From: Acutalibacter sp. 1XD8-33
GTDB taxonomy: Bacteria; Bacillota; Clostridia; Oscillospirales; Acutalibacteraceae
Assembly: GCF_003612555.1 (NCBI RefSeq)
Contig: NZ_RAZF01000004.1
Span: forward strand, 124,001 to 188,000
Reading direction: 5' to 3'
DNA: 64,000 bases
Position numbers and translations under genes: made by a program. The notes under the pieces are model-generated. The model did no database searches. It saw only the letters and a list, made by a program, of their open reading frames with translations, and was not told the origin of the DNA. Position 1 is the first letter of the stretch; each line of letters starts with the position of its first letter. This document shows positions 26,201 through 33,706 of the stretch, in pieces.

Positions 26201-27977
26201 CATTAGAACGGTAGCCACGATACAACGTGTTGACAGAGCGGACACCTACGGTATAGTTGCCGGTGGGGAGCGCGGCATCAACAGCGTCAAAAACGCAGCT
26301 GGTCTCATCCACAATCTGATAAGATTCTTCTACCGGGCTGGTTTCATTATTTTCATATTCCAGCCACACTTCATATTGACGATTGTCATATATGCTGGAA
26401 GATGGCACCGCATCCCAGGTGACTGTAATCGAATTTGATGTTGTCTGAATATGGATATTAGTTGGCTCTGTCGGTCTATCGGGGTGTGTATAAGATATGC
26501 CGGAAATCGCAAACTGTTGGTTTGCGCCCCATTGCTGCGAGAAGAGTTCGACATTTGTGCCCTCAGCCGTGCTGCTGTTTGGAATGTCGATAGAATATAG
26601 TTCACTGGGATAATTGAGCGCGGAAACGATTCGGTATGTAGAATCGCCGGGAGAATGAACCAGATACCAGCGTTCGGAGTTGCCGCCGTGGTCGTCACTC
26701 CAAGTCCAAATATTTTTATTGTTTCCCGCAGTTTTTGTTTGAATATCTAAGCACCAGCTGTTATGCTCGTTTACAATTTTATAAGAACCGTCGGACTGTC
26801 GCATAAAATGCCAGATTTGGCGCGGATCATCCGCCTGTGTTTTGGTCGTTGCGACATTTATTCCTCTGTGGTTTTCAATAAGGGTTCCACTGCCTGTGGT
26901 TTGCAGATAGGTGCCGTTAAACTCGATGCGGGAGTAGAAATCACTGCCAAGATCACTGGCCATGAGACGCGATATATCTTTTTGGCTGATTTTTATAATT
27001 TGGAATGTCTGCGCTTTATGGAAGGGACCTCCATTCAAAAAACTGTCGCCACTGCCGCCAAACCAGTTTTGCGAGAGTTGGACATCTCTCCCGGCGGGAA
27101 CATAGTCGTCATTTCCATACGCTACATCAAGAACCTTTGTATGATTGACGTTACTTTCACCATACTCAGGAGGGGCGATATAGTAGAGGGTATAAGTGGA
27201 GTAATCTTCTGCCGCACATACTTGCCAGAGCTGCTTTGAGGCTCCTATATACGGCATTGTCCGCACACTTGCCCCGTCAGTATCCAAGCAGCGGCCATCA
27301 TACATATTGATAACTTTATACTGATTATATCCAAGATGAGTGAAATGCCAGATTTGGCGCGGATCATAATCGTCTACTGTAGCAAGCTGGACGTTATTGC
27401 TGTGATTCTCCAGAGCAAGCCCACTGTGAGTATTTCTGATATAGGCGTAGAAGTCGTTGCCAATGTTCTGGGCGGATGCGGTGGGTTCGAGGTAGATGTA
27501 ACCGTCTGGCCAGAGTCCACCGTAACCATCTGGAAGCTTATGCCCGATAAAAATGCCTTCGCTGTTTGCTCGTGAATTTACTGAGCCGCCTTCGTTATAC
27601 GTTATGCTGCCATCGCTTACTGCTGTTACATAAGCAACATGGCCCCAGCCGTAATTCCAATCAGCGCCTTCCCAATAAGCTATCGCGCCCACTCTCGCTT
27701 CAGTCCCGGTTTCATAACCGCTCTTTTGTGCGTTTACCAGCCAATCACAGGCATTGCCTCTCCAAGGAATAGCTATGCCAAGGTTATCATAAGCCTGTTG
27801 CCACGCATACCAAACGCACGTTACGACTTTGCGCACTTGACCATTGACTTTCACTTCTTGATACTTAGCCCCATCAAATGGATTGCTCTCCGCGAAAGCT
27901 ACAGTTACCGTCACTGGTAGCATCCCCGCTACCATACACAGGCACAAAATCACCGACAGAATCCGTTTTTTCAGCAT
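23274..27977 (-). CDS. Giant surface protein: CHAP, ricin-like, InlB-like repeats, SLH
   Basis: A 1567-residue secreted protein. The signal peptide (LKKRILSVILCLCMVAGML, cleavage near FAES) is followed by a CHAP-type domain (about 30-170; CVWYAWQQAY with the Cys, GHVAYVTAV with the His), typical of peptidoglycan amidases or endopeptidases. Then come ricin-type lectin repeats (RQIWHF motifs, about 180-490), a fibronectin-III-like segment, about eight divergent InlB B-repeats (YTVSVTASVGGSVSGGGTY, FKGWTENGTQVS), a Ser/Thr/Pro stretch and three SLH domains (FSDIPAENWAADAVAFA, FSDVAGGTWYSDAV, ALRWAVENGVINGYGNG). It should be anchored in the S-layer and may cut or bind cell-wall or host glycans. 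ATG at 27977 is chosen for its signal peptide and AGGGGG. Confidence 0.9.
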   Translation of the reverse strand: MLKKRILSVILCLCMVAGMLPVTVTVAFAESNPFDGAKYQEVKVNGQVRKVVTCVWYAWQQAYDNLGIAIPWRGNACDWLVNAQKSGYETGTEARVGAIAYWEGADWNYGWGHVAYVTAVSDGSITYNEGGSVNSRANSEGIFIGHKLPDGYGGLWPDGYIYLEPTASAQNIGNDFYAYIRNTHSGLALENHSNNVQLATVDDYDPRQIWHFTHLGYNQYKVINMYDGRCLDTDGASVRTMPYIGASKQLWQVCAAEDYSTYTLYYIAPPEYGESNVNHTKVLDVAYGNDDYVPAGRDVQLSQNWFGGSGDSFLNGGPFHKAQTFQIIKISQKDISRLMASDLGSDFYSRIEFNGTYLQTTGSGTLIENHRGINVATTKTQADDPRQIWHFMRQSDGSYKIVNEHNSWCLDIQTKTAGNNKNIWTWSDDHGGNSERWYLVHSPGDSTYRIVSALNYPSELYSIDIPNSSTAEGTNVELFSQQWGANQQFAISGISYTHPDRPTEPTNIHIQTTSNSITVTWDAVPSSSIYDNRQYEVWLEYENNETSPVEESYQIVDETSCVFDAVDAALPTGNYTVGVRSVNTLYRGYRSNDSTINLTIAPEATTYIVNVSATTGGTASGGGTCQDGASITVTATPSDGYHFVKWTEGGTQVSTDASYTFTVDKDRTLTAVFAEDEQPTPTYTVSVTASVGGSVSGGGTYDENTSATVIATPDTGYQFKGWTENGTQVSTEARYTFTVSANHTLVAVFEKETEEPPTPPTPVTYTVDVHASPSGGGTVTGSNTYQSGESVTVTATAASSYEFKGWTENGSQVSASASYTFNITTNRILTAVFEKIAIPTYSISTTASPADGGTVSGSGTYQSGTSVTVRAVANTDYQFVEWQVGGRRVSSDATYAFTISENLELDAVFEKKEENPPTPPIPTTYTISVNASPTEGGSVSGGKSCAKGESVTIKATPNNDYKFVEWRLDGSRVSTNADYTFTANASQTYTAIFEKVDTPTPPTPPTPTTYNITVNASPTVGGSVSGGDKFEENTSITVTAVPNAGYEFKGWMENGTQVSAAADYTFTVSADRTLTATFEKKAEEPPTPPAPVKYTISVSANPPAGGTVSGGNTYESGASVTVAASPSKNYRFTGWSENGQQISTNASYTFTADSDRTLVAIFSYTGGNSSSDHTPSIPTTNPGGTHSGGSTTTPSPTPSLPVSTSETTSNTTTTTASPSATTKGDTATITISSAVADEIIEQAVSNDSDQVIISPVVKGDVTKVEVTIPANVLDEVGQKTDAALLLSTPVADIAFTNNGLSNLSEYGAVTVTADTSENSIALTITAGGRGIESVRGGITLTVPIEQSASGTVAVLVHDDGTRQIIRKSVASDGSIAIPLDGPAKLEIIDNTKPFSDIPAENWAADAVAFASAHELFNGTSNNIFSPNLPMTRGMLAVVLHNLENNPGQAFSSAFSDVAGGTWYSDAVAWAAEQGIVSGYGNGLFGPGDNITREQLAVMLWRYSGEPAATNKELRFSDADSASDYALDALRWAVENGVINGYGNGILDSKGLATRAQVAQMLMNYLKK

Positions 27978-28226
27978 AAAAAACGCGCCCCCTATTTCAA
28001 GATGTAACAGAATGATAGAAGTGATACCTATTTTAGCACTCTGGACGGCGATATTCAAGCCTTTTCCACAGCCTTCAACTAAAAAATCCGGAAATGGGCA
28101 TCCTACAGGCAGGGCGCAGGGTGCCGAGGGGCGGCAGAATGTAACCGACCTATCAAAATGTTACAAAGCCCCCTCGCCCAGAGATGCGCTATACTGTAAC
28201 GCATCAAAGACGAGGAGGCTATTATT

Positions 28227-28799
28227 ATGGCAGCGACAGAACCGATTCGGGACAAAAATCAGTTGAGAGCACTAGGAGAATACTTTTTGAAGCGGGGACA
28301 GCTTCGCAATTATGCCCTGATCGTCGTAGGGGCGCACACGGCGCTCCGGATCAGCGATTTGCTCCGGTTGCGCTGGTCGGATGTATATGATGAGGAACGA
28401 GGGGAGTTTCGCGCCCATGTGACGGTCACAGAGAAGAAAACCGGGAAAACCAAGACCATCGCGCTGAACAAGTCTGTCTTGAGCGCCCTGCGGCTATATT
28501 TCCCGCACAGACGGGGCGAGTTCATTTTCGCCAGTAACCGGAAGGAGCCGAAAGCAATCAGCCGGGTTCAAGCGTGGCGCATCATCCATGCGGCGGCTAT
28601 CGCTGTCGGAATTATAGGGAAAATCGCTTGCCACAGCCTCCGCAAGACCTGGGGCTATCATGCCTGGACGAGCAAAATGGTGTCGCCTGTGGTGATTATG
28701 GATATCTATAATCACAGCAGCTACGAGGTCACCCGCCGATACCTCGGCGTAGCGCAGGACGATCTGGACAGAGCGTATTTGGGAGTGGAATTGTTCTAA
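28227..28799 (+). CDS. Short tyrosine recombinase
   Basis: A 190-residue catalytic domain: [13 protein letters not shown] (first catalytic Arg at about 41), [11 protein letters not shown] (Lys), [13 protein letters not shown] (HxxR at about 136-139), [13 protein letters not shown] (second His and the nucleophilic Tyr). No N-terminal core-binding domain is present, so it resembles short integrases and XerC-like accessory recombinases of mobile elements. The start follows ACGAGGAGG. It stands at the left border of the 28-44 kb mobile element and may excise or integrate that element or the small cassettes downstream. Confidence 0.85.
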   Translation: MAATEPIRDKNQLRALGEYFLKRGQLRNYALIVVGAHTALRISDLLRLRWSDVYDEERGEFRAHVTVTEKKTGKTKTIALNKSVLSALRLYFPHRRGEFIFASNRKEPKAISRVQAWRIIHAAAIAVGIIGKIACHSLRKTWGYHAWTSKMVSPVVIMDIYNHSSYEVTRRYLGVAQDDLDRAYLGVELF

Positions 28800-28831
28800 A
28801 GCAAGTAAAATCGAGAAGGATGAAGCCGGTA

Positions 28832-28840
28832 TGTTATAAT
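28832..28840 (+). promoter_or_regulatory. Extended -10 promoter of the structured leader
   Basis: TGTTATAAT, with TG one base before a perfect TATAAT. The same nine-base string occurs at 30092 and 30542, before the two variable-repeat cassettes. Confidence 0.65.
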
Positions 28841-28844
28841 AGTA

Positions 28845-28980
28845 GTGTCTTATTTTCAGCATAGTTACGTTTGAACTATAATTATGGTTTTTAACGCCTA
28901 GTTAAGCGACATCGCATAAGTAATCGGCGTTAAAAACGTGATTATGAATGGAAATAAGACACCTTGCGGTGTCGCTTTTT
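28845..28980 (+). ncRNA. Attenuator-like RNA leader
   Basis: GTGTCTTATTTTC (28845-28857) can pair with GGAAATAAGACAC (28950-28962). An inner perfect stem GTTTTTAACGCC/GGCGTTAAAAAC occupies 28887-28937. Overlapping the outer right arm, GACACC-TTGC-GGTGTC (28958-28973) followed by GCTTTTTG forms a compact terminator. The outer stem and the terminator share GACAC, so they are mutually exclusive, the geometry of an attenuator or riboswitch. The structure lies between an extended -10 promoter and the gene at 29024. I do not recognise a known riboswitch class. Confidence 0.6.
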
Positions 28981-29023
28981 GTTTGAGGTCACCAAAAGTC
29001 AAAAGATAACATGGAGACCAAAG

Positions 29024-30067
29024 ATGGGCGAGTTGGAAGAAAAGAAAACAGTAGCAGGGCAGGATTCTGGTTTACCGACCCTTGATATGCCGCAACTTGA
29101 TAACATGACGGCAATACAGGAGATGCCACCGCAACCCGTGGAAGATGTAGCAGAATCCGTGCCGATAGCACCAGAGACGGAGCCGTTACATCCACAAAAG
29201 AAAAAGGAGAGGTTAATTGCGCTGGCCGTGGCTTTGATTCTCGGTGCTGTTGGTGGGGTAACGTGGTTTGTGATTGCGAACAGCGAAGCTGGGGGTGAGC
29301 AGGAGGAAGTGTTGAGTGAGGATGATGCGGATAAAGATGGCGACAGTGACAAGGAACCAGAGTTCGAGCCGGAACCAAAGCCAGAACTGAAAATTGTTGA
29401 GCTAAGCCTAGATAATGAGATTGTTCAAACGCTGTTTTCTGAATTCAACCCAATAACAGGTTCGGCAACTGGTGGAACTGCTTTTTATGCGCAGGCTCTC
29501 CATAACAATTTGAGTCGAAAGAAGATAATGGAAATTGCTTTCTTCAATTTAACAAGTTCGACCTGTGTGGGTGATTATGAGATTGGACTAGTCAACGGGG
29601 AAACCTGGAAAGTAACGGAATGCTATAGTGGGGCAGAAATGCGACAAGAAATTAAGAGACTTTTCGGACTTGATTATACTTTTACAAAGGATGATATGCT
29701 GCCTCAAATTTGCCCGCATGGTTACGATGAACAAAACGATGAATTTCACACGACAACAATCGGCTGTGGAGGCTGGTTTCCAGCGCATGTTCAGCGAGAG
29801 TTATACAAAGCTGAAAAAGACGAAAAGAGGATTTATCTATATGAAATGGCGGTTTATGTGTCACCGGGCGGGGGTGCTGGTTGCGATGGAACATTCTGTA
29901 GGCTTGGTGATAATGGACTGTGGAGTATTGTAATAGATGGCCTTTCATCTGAAAGCATCCCCAGTCTTATCAGCTACCCTGGGGCTGATGAGATTTTTGA
30001 CAAGTTTAAGTGGACGTTTGTCTGGGATGGCGAAAACTATGTGTTTGAGGCGTTGGAACGGGTTTAG
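29024..30067 (+). CDS. Single-span membrane protein of unknown function
   Basis: A 347-residue protein. The cytoplasmic N-terminus (1-65) is followed by one membrane segment (about 66-87, LIALAVALILGAVGGVTWFVI), an acidic linker rich in Asp, Glu and Pro, and an extracellular domain of about 220 residues with conserved-looking cysteines (TSSTCVG, TECYSG, TIGCGGW, GAGCDGTFC). I recognise no family. The style (tail-anchor-acidic stalk-folded domain) resembles uncharacterised proteins I associate with Saccharibacteria, which is an impression only. It is less GC-rich than the host genes. It is expressed from the attenuator-like leader; the start follows ATGGAGACC. Confidence 0.6.
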   Translation: MGELEEKKTVAGQDSGLPTLDMPQLDNMTAIQEMPPQPVEDVAESVPIAPETEPLHPQKKKERLIALAVALILGAVGGVTWFVIANSEAGGEQEEVLSEDDADKDGDSDKEPEFEPEPKPELKIVELSLDNEIVQTLFSEFNPITGSATGGTAFYAQALHNNLSRKKIMEIAFFNLTSSTCVGDYEIGLVNGETWKVTECYSGAEMRQEIKRLFGLDYTFTKDDMLPQICPHGYDEQNDEFHTTTIGCGGWFPAHVQRELYKAEKDEKRIYLYEMAVYVSPGGGAGCDGTFCRLGDNGLWSIVIDGLSSESIPSLISYPGADEIFDKFKWTFVWDGENYVFEALERV

Positions 30068-30091
30068 AAACGGCACCTTACCAATGTCGGG

Positions 30092-30515
30092 TGTTATAAT
30101 GATTCTGTAGGCATAAAACCCTATGGGAACAGCGGTCGCGCCCTGGGTTCTCTATGCTCCGGCTCGACAGAGTTCTTTTTATGGAGATCGTGAAACCTCC
30201 TCAAGCGATAAAAAGCGACAGGTCAGATAATTTATGTAAGTTACGACTTATATCGAACTCAAATGGTTTCTATCCGACATCGTATTTCAGCGTGGTTCGT
30301 TAGGGGTGGCTACGTCGGCCAGAATACCAGCAACCTGTTCGCCAACGCCGGGAACAACGGCTATTACTGGTCATCTACGCCGAATTCTAACGGCACCAAC
30401 GCCTACAGCCTCGAATTCTACGACACCAGCAGCATCAATCCGGCCAACAGCATCAATCGGCCCGGGACGGCCTCCGTTCGCTGCCTTTTCTGTGCCCGAT
30501 CTCCACAAACCTAGT
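30092..30515 (+). other. Variable-repeat-like cassette 1 with leader
   Basis: The unit begins with the promoter string TGTTATAAT. A leader follows that holds TAGGCATAAAACCCTATGGG, GCTCCGGCTCG and GAGATCGTGAA. It ends in about 210 bases (30302-30512) whose codons read RGGYVGQNTSNLF, GYYWSSTPNSNGTNAY and NRPGTASVRCLF. That pattern, with YYWSST, AAC-rich codons and a final SVRC, is what C-type-lectin-fold variable proteins of diversity-generating retroelements show. An 83-codon frame starts at ATG 30263 without a clear ribosome site. Cassette 2 repeats the same order. Confidence 0.6.
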
Positions 30516-30541
30516 TTTCGATGGGGCTTACAGCATGCGCA

Positions 30542-31000
30542 CGATGTTATAATTGTGATGTAGGTATAAAAGCCTATGGGGACAATTCCGCGCTTTGAGC
30601 CTCCATGCTCCGGCTCGGCTGTGTTCCTCTTATCGGGAGATCGTGAAGTCCTCTTCGGCGAAGTGCGAATAGCAACAGCCTTAGACTTGAGTCTTAACTC
30701 GCTATGGCGAAATGAGAATAAAGCGGCTTCTTTAGGTTCGCTTACAACGAACTACCTTAATAATCCGGCACAGACGATATACGCTGAGGGGCGGCTACGT
30801 CAATCAGAATACCAGCAACCTGTTCAGAGGCGCCGGCAACGAGGGCGACTATTGGTCATCTACCCCGAAATCTGACGGTAGCAACGCCTACTACTTCTAC
30901 TTCAACGACACCAGTAACATCAAGCCGTCCGACAACGCGAATCGGAACAACGGCTTCTCCGTTCGTTGCCTTTGTTGTGCCCGATCTCCAAAGCTATGTA
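30542..31000 (+). other. Variable-repeat-like cassette 2 with leader
   Basis: Same plan as cassette 1: TGTTATAAT, leader with TAGGTATAAAAGCCTATGGG, TGCTCCGGCTCG and GAGATCGTGAA, then a variable-repeat-like end (30788-30995) reading RGGYVNQNTSNLF, DYWSSTPKSDGSNAYYF and NRNNGFSVRCL. No start codon is available for this frame, because it closes upstream at about 30737, so it is not a normal gene by itself. The two repeat ends agree at both borders, and differ at many Asn/Asp/Ser/Thr/Gly codons between them. Confidence 0.6.
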
Positions 31001-31010
31001 ATATTAGAAA

Positions 31011-31035
31011 ATCCCAGCCCACGAAGGGCTGGGGA
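31011..31035 (-). terminator. Hairpin downstream of the gene ending at 31042
   Basis: CCCAGCCC (31013-31020) pairs with GGGCTGGG (31026-31033); on the minus strand it is followed by ATTTTCT. Confidence 0.65.
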
Positions 31036-31041
31036 TAGGGA

Positions 31042-32286
31042 CTATTCTTGGCCTTTCTGGATATTAAGGCCTGGGTTGGTATTTTCGTCGAACTGAATGT
31101 TAAGGCCAGGGCCACGGTTTTCGTTAGGCGGGTCGTCGAGCTGGATGTTGAGGCCGGGACCGGTATTCTCGACAATTTGAACATCAGGACCGGAGCTATC
31201 GCTTTCATCAGCTTGAACACGGTTACCGGGGCCGCTATTATCCGGGGTATCTGTGATGCCGCTACTCGGCTCTACATTTTCTGAACCCACAATAGCAGGA
31301 TTGTCAGGCTCCTTGGAATCAGGCAAATGAGAAAATGCTATATAGACTACGCTCAGCCCAACAACAATCAAAGCCAGAATTATGAGCCAGAAGTTCTTTT
31401 TCTGATGGTAGTGCGGAGTTGGAGCGAACTTGGGAGCAGGGAGCCGTTTTGTCTTGGGATGTGGGGCTAAGGCTGTGGTTCTCATTTCTATTGACGGCTG
31501 CTTTCGAGTGTTTGTTGCCGTTTCGGCGGTTTCGGGCATCACAACGATTACCTGCACGTTTGTTACATTGGTAGCGTCCGCTGTGTTATTTACATAAACA
31601 TCCGGCATCGGGGATAGCGCATCTTTGTTGGGAGTGCGGCTCTGGCGGAAGTTTTTGACTTGCTCGACTTCCATAAGCGGTATCAGCTGCGAGGGTATTT
31701 GTGTTTCGGGAGGCTCGTCCGGTTCGACATCATACGGGACGGGATCAACAGTTTCTACGACTTCAGCGAGCTCCCGTTCTGCCAGAACCTTATCAACTAT
31801 ATCCAGCGTCCCGCCCAGCGCAACGGCCTGCTCTGCCAATACTTTTGACAGTTCGTTCATAATGCGGGATTCTTGGTCGTAAAGGCTTCTGCTTTTGGCA
31901 CCTATGGATTTACCCAACTTCTTTTCTGGATGGCGTGGTTCATATTTTTCGCGGGCGTATAAGGCTCGACGCTGGATGGCTCGTTTTTCGTGTTCATACT
32001 CAGGCAAGTAGTTGAACGAAACAAGCATAATTTCGGCATCTTCAGGATTTACGATAAAGGTGTTGAAGAGATGGATCATGTATGCTTTGCAAAAAGCATT
32101 ATATTCGGTTCTGTCGGTTCTATAATTTCTGGAGATTATTCTGTTAGGAAACCTTTCAGACAAAACATCTCCGTCTTCTAGGAATTCGATGAGCTCATAT
32201 GCACGCCCTTCCGGGTTCGAGCGAGCATTTTCCAGATAGTCACGGATATTCTTTTTGCCACTCTCAACGTCTTCGATCAAAGCCAT
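31042..32286 (-). CDS. Single-span membrane protein with GPGLNIQ repeats
   Basis: A 414-residue protein of unknown function. The N-terminal 190 residues are helical and charged (EDVESGKKNIRDYLENARSN, AIQRRALYAREKYEP) and probably cytoplasmic. After a low-complexity linker there is one membrane segment (about 303-325, FWLIILALIVVGLSVVYIAF). The C-terminal tail ends in three imperfect repeats of GPGLNIQ with acidic spacers (TGPGLNIQLDD, RGPGLNIQFDE, NPGLNIQ). The ATG lies shortly after CTGGAGG; a GTG one codon earlier is possible. It faces the variable-repeat cassettes and belongs to the same AT-richer block. Confidence 0.6.
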   Translation of the reverse strand: MALIEDVESGKKNIRDYLENARSNPEGRAYELIEFLEDGDVLSERFPNRIISRNYRTDRTEYNAFCKAYMIHLFNTFIVNPEDAEIMLVSFNYLPEYEHEKRAIQRRALYAREKYEPRHPEKKLGKSIGAKSRSLYDQESRIMNELSKVLAEQAVALGGTLDIVDKVLAERELAEVVETVDPVPYDVEPDEPPETQIPSQLIPLMEVEQVKNFRQSRTPNKDALSPMPDVYVNNTADATNVTNVQVIVVMPETAETATNTRKQPSIEMRTTALAPHPKTKRLPAPKFAPTPHYHQKKNFWLIILALIVVGLSVVYIAFSHLPDSKEPDNPAIVGSENVEPSSGITDTPDNSGPGNRVQADESDSSGPDVQIVENTGPGLNIQLDDPPNENRGPGLNIQFDENTNPGLNIQKGQE

Positions 32287-32379
32287 CACCTCCAGCCCTT
32301 GTCGCTGTGTTCTTCACTATACCATATTTTGTAGCAAAAGAAAAGCGTAAATCAAATACCAGACCAAAAGAAGCAGAAA

Positions 32380-32410
32380 CAGCTGCGGCGATGCCGCAGC
32401 TGTCATTTTT
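32380..32410. terminator. Hairpin terminator below the gene at 32414
   Basis: CAGCTGCGGC-GAT-GCCGCAGCTG, a perfect 10-bp stem between two minus-strand genes; TCATTTTTTG follows on the plus strand. Confidence 0.6.
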
Positions 32411-32413
32411 TGC

Positions 32414-32986
32414 TTACAAATCAGCGTATTCGGTTACTTCGATGTAGGTTTCTTCGCCGCTTGGGGGTTTGCGGAAGAACTCAATCTTCCGCCGCACATG
32501 GTTGATGTATTCTGTGACGGTTGTGCGGGCATCCTCTGCCTCGGATTTAACACCATAGATTCTGACATCGTAGACAGCAACGGGCCCGTCATCGGCGCGA
32601 GGAACCTCAAACCGGAGGCCGAAACCATGTTTGTCGGTCTTTAGTGAGAAATAACTAGTTTCCTCAGTCTTGGTGTTATAGAGGTCTACATAGACCTCTC
32701 CGACAGTTACTTGGAATGCAATGATTATCCACTCAGGACTTTTGCCGAGCAGGATGTTGGCATATTTCTCGCGGAACTCTTCCTCGGTGCCTTTGTCGAG
32801 GTCGTAGCTAAACCGAAGATTCTCGAACAAATCCTCAAACTGGTCGACCGGCTTATTATACTCGATAAGCCGATACATGCGGATGGGCAGACACTTCCTT
32901 GTGAGTATGTCCTCATAGCGTTTATCGCCGCTAACCACGGTGTAACCTTGTCCGACCAAGTCAAGGCGGTATTCTAACATTCTCAT
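32414..32986 (-). CDS. Conserved-looking protein of unknown function
   Basis: A 190-residue soluble protein (MLEYRLDLVGQGYTVVSGDK, GEVYVDLYNTKTEETSYFSL, YDVRIYGVKSEAEDARTTV). It has no signal peptide, membrane segment or motif I recognise; the alternating hydrophobic pattern suggests a mostly beta fold. The ATG follows AAGGGGG. The separate terminator below it indicates independent expression from the membrane protein gene downstream. Confidence 0.6.
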   Translation of the reverse strand: MRMLEYRLDLVGQGYTVVSGDKRYEDILTRKCLPIRMYRLIEYNKPVDQFEDLFENLRFSYDLDKGTEEEFREKYANILLGKSPEWIIIAFQVTVGEVYVDLYNTKTEETSYFSLKTDKHGFGLRFEVPRADDGPVAVYDVRIYGVKSEAEDARTTVTEYINHVRRKIEFFRKPPSGEETYIEVTEYADL

Positions 32987-33386
32987 AATTATCCCCCTTA
33001 TTTTTGATTATTACATGATTGCCCGTCCTCAGAGAGAACAAGCAAAATCTGTAATAATCAGGGAGATACGCTGTTATAAGCTGTCAAGGTGCCTAGAGTT
33101 AATCTATACTAACCATTGTAGCACACATTGTTAAAAATGTCAAGTATTAGCGGTTTTTATGCCAGAAACGGCAAATATTCTGCCTCAGAAATTGCTTCCC
33201 GTAAAACCCCGCATTTCCCCGTGTTTCCCCGCAAAATAAAACTTTTCCCCAAATCGACCACTTTGCGGCGTTTCTGTTATGCTCCAATCACGCAAGGGCG
33301 AACACCCCAGGTGGGAAAGGAGGTGCCCCTCGGTAGTCCCATTGTCCTTGCGGCACACCCAGAAAATCAGAAAGGAGAAACACAGT
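32987..33386. other. Divergent intergenic region
   Basis: This 400-base gap separates the minus-strand AT-rich block from the plus-strand transfer block. I see no domain-bearing frame. It holds low-complexity C-rich stretches (33200-33250) and must carry promoters for both sides; none is convincing. Confidence 0.4.
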
Positions 33387-33704
33387 ATGAGCTATCAAAG
33401 GTATCCCGGAGAGGTCATTGATGCGGAGTATGTGGAGGTTATCCCTGCCCAGCGCGGTATCGGGGCGCACCTTCTGCCCCGGCGCACCAGCGTGGTGATG
33501 GGCGAAGTGATGGAGGAGGCGATGGTGCTGGCAACCCACGACCGCTGTCTGGCACTGTTAGCGAAATCCGGAATGGAGCACACTGCCGCCCTCTCCATGA
33601 TGGAGCAGCAGTTCTCCAGCATGACTCCAGAGGCGGCGGCGCGGTATCGGCAGATTGTGGACGCTTACGCACAGCAAGCGGCGGGCATGGTTCGGAGGTG
33701 GTGA
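33387..33704 (+). CDS. Small mobile-element protein of unknown function
   Basis: A 105-residue protein (SYQRYPGEVIDAEYVEVIPA, EEAMVLATHDRCLALLAKSG, EAAARYRQIVDAYAQQAAGM), mainly helical, with no recognised domain. The ATG follows AAAGGAG by 9 bases. It is the first gene of the plus-strand transfer block; the next gene starts within a few bases and is probably translationally coupled. Its position before the coupling-protein operon suggests a structural or regulatory role in the element; this is inference. Confidence 0.65.
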   Translation: MSYQRYPGEVIDAEYVEVIPAQRGIGAHLLPRRTSVVMGEVMEEAMVLATHDRCLALLAKSGMEHTAALSMMEQQFSSMTPEAAARYRQIVDAYAQQAAGMVRRW

Positions 33705-33706
33705 GG

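Noticed and set aside
30263-30514. Ordinary 83-residue gene for cassette 1
   Set aside because: The ATG has no clear ribosome site and the sister cassette has no start at all, so a simple gene call would miss the repeated architecture.
30792-30990. CRISPR array or ordinary tandem repeat as explanation of the cassettes
   Set aside because: Only two units of about 450 bases, with the conserved parts at the borders and the variation inside a coding-like end. No short repeat-spacer periodicity is present anywhere in the window.
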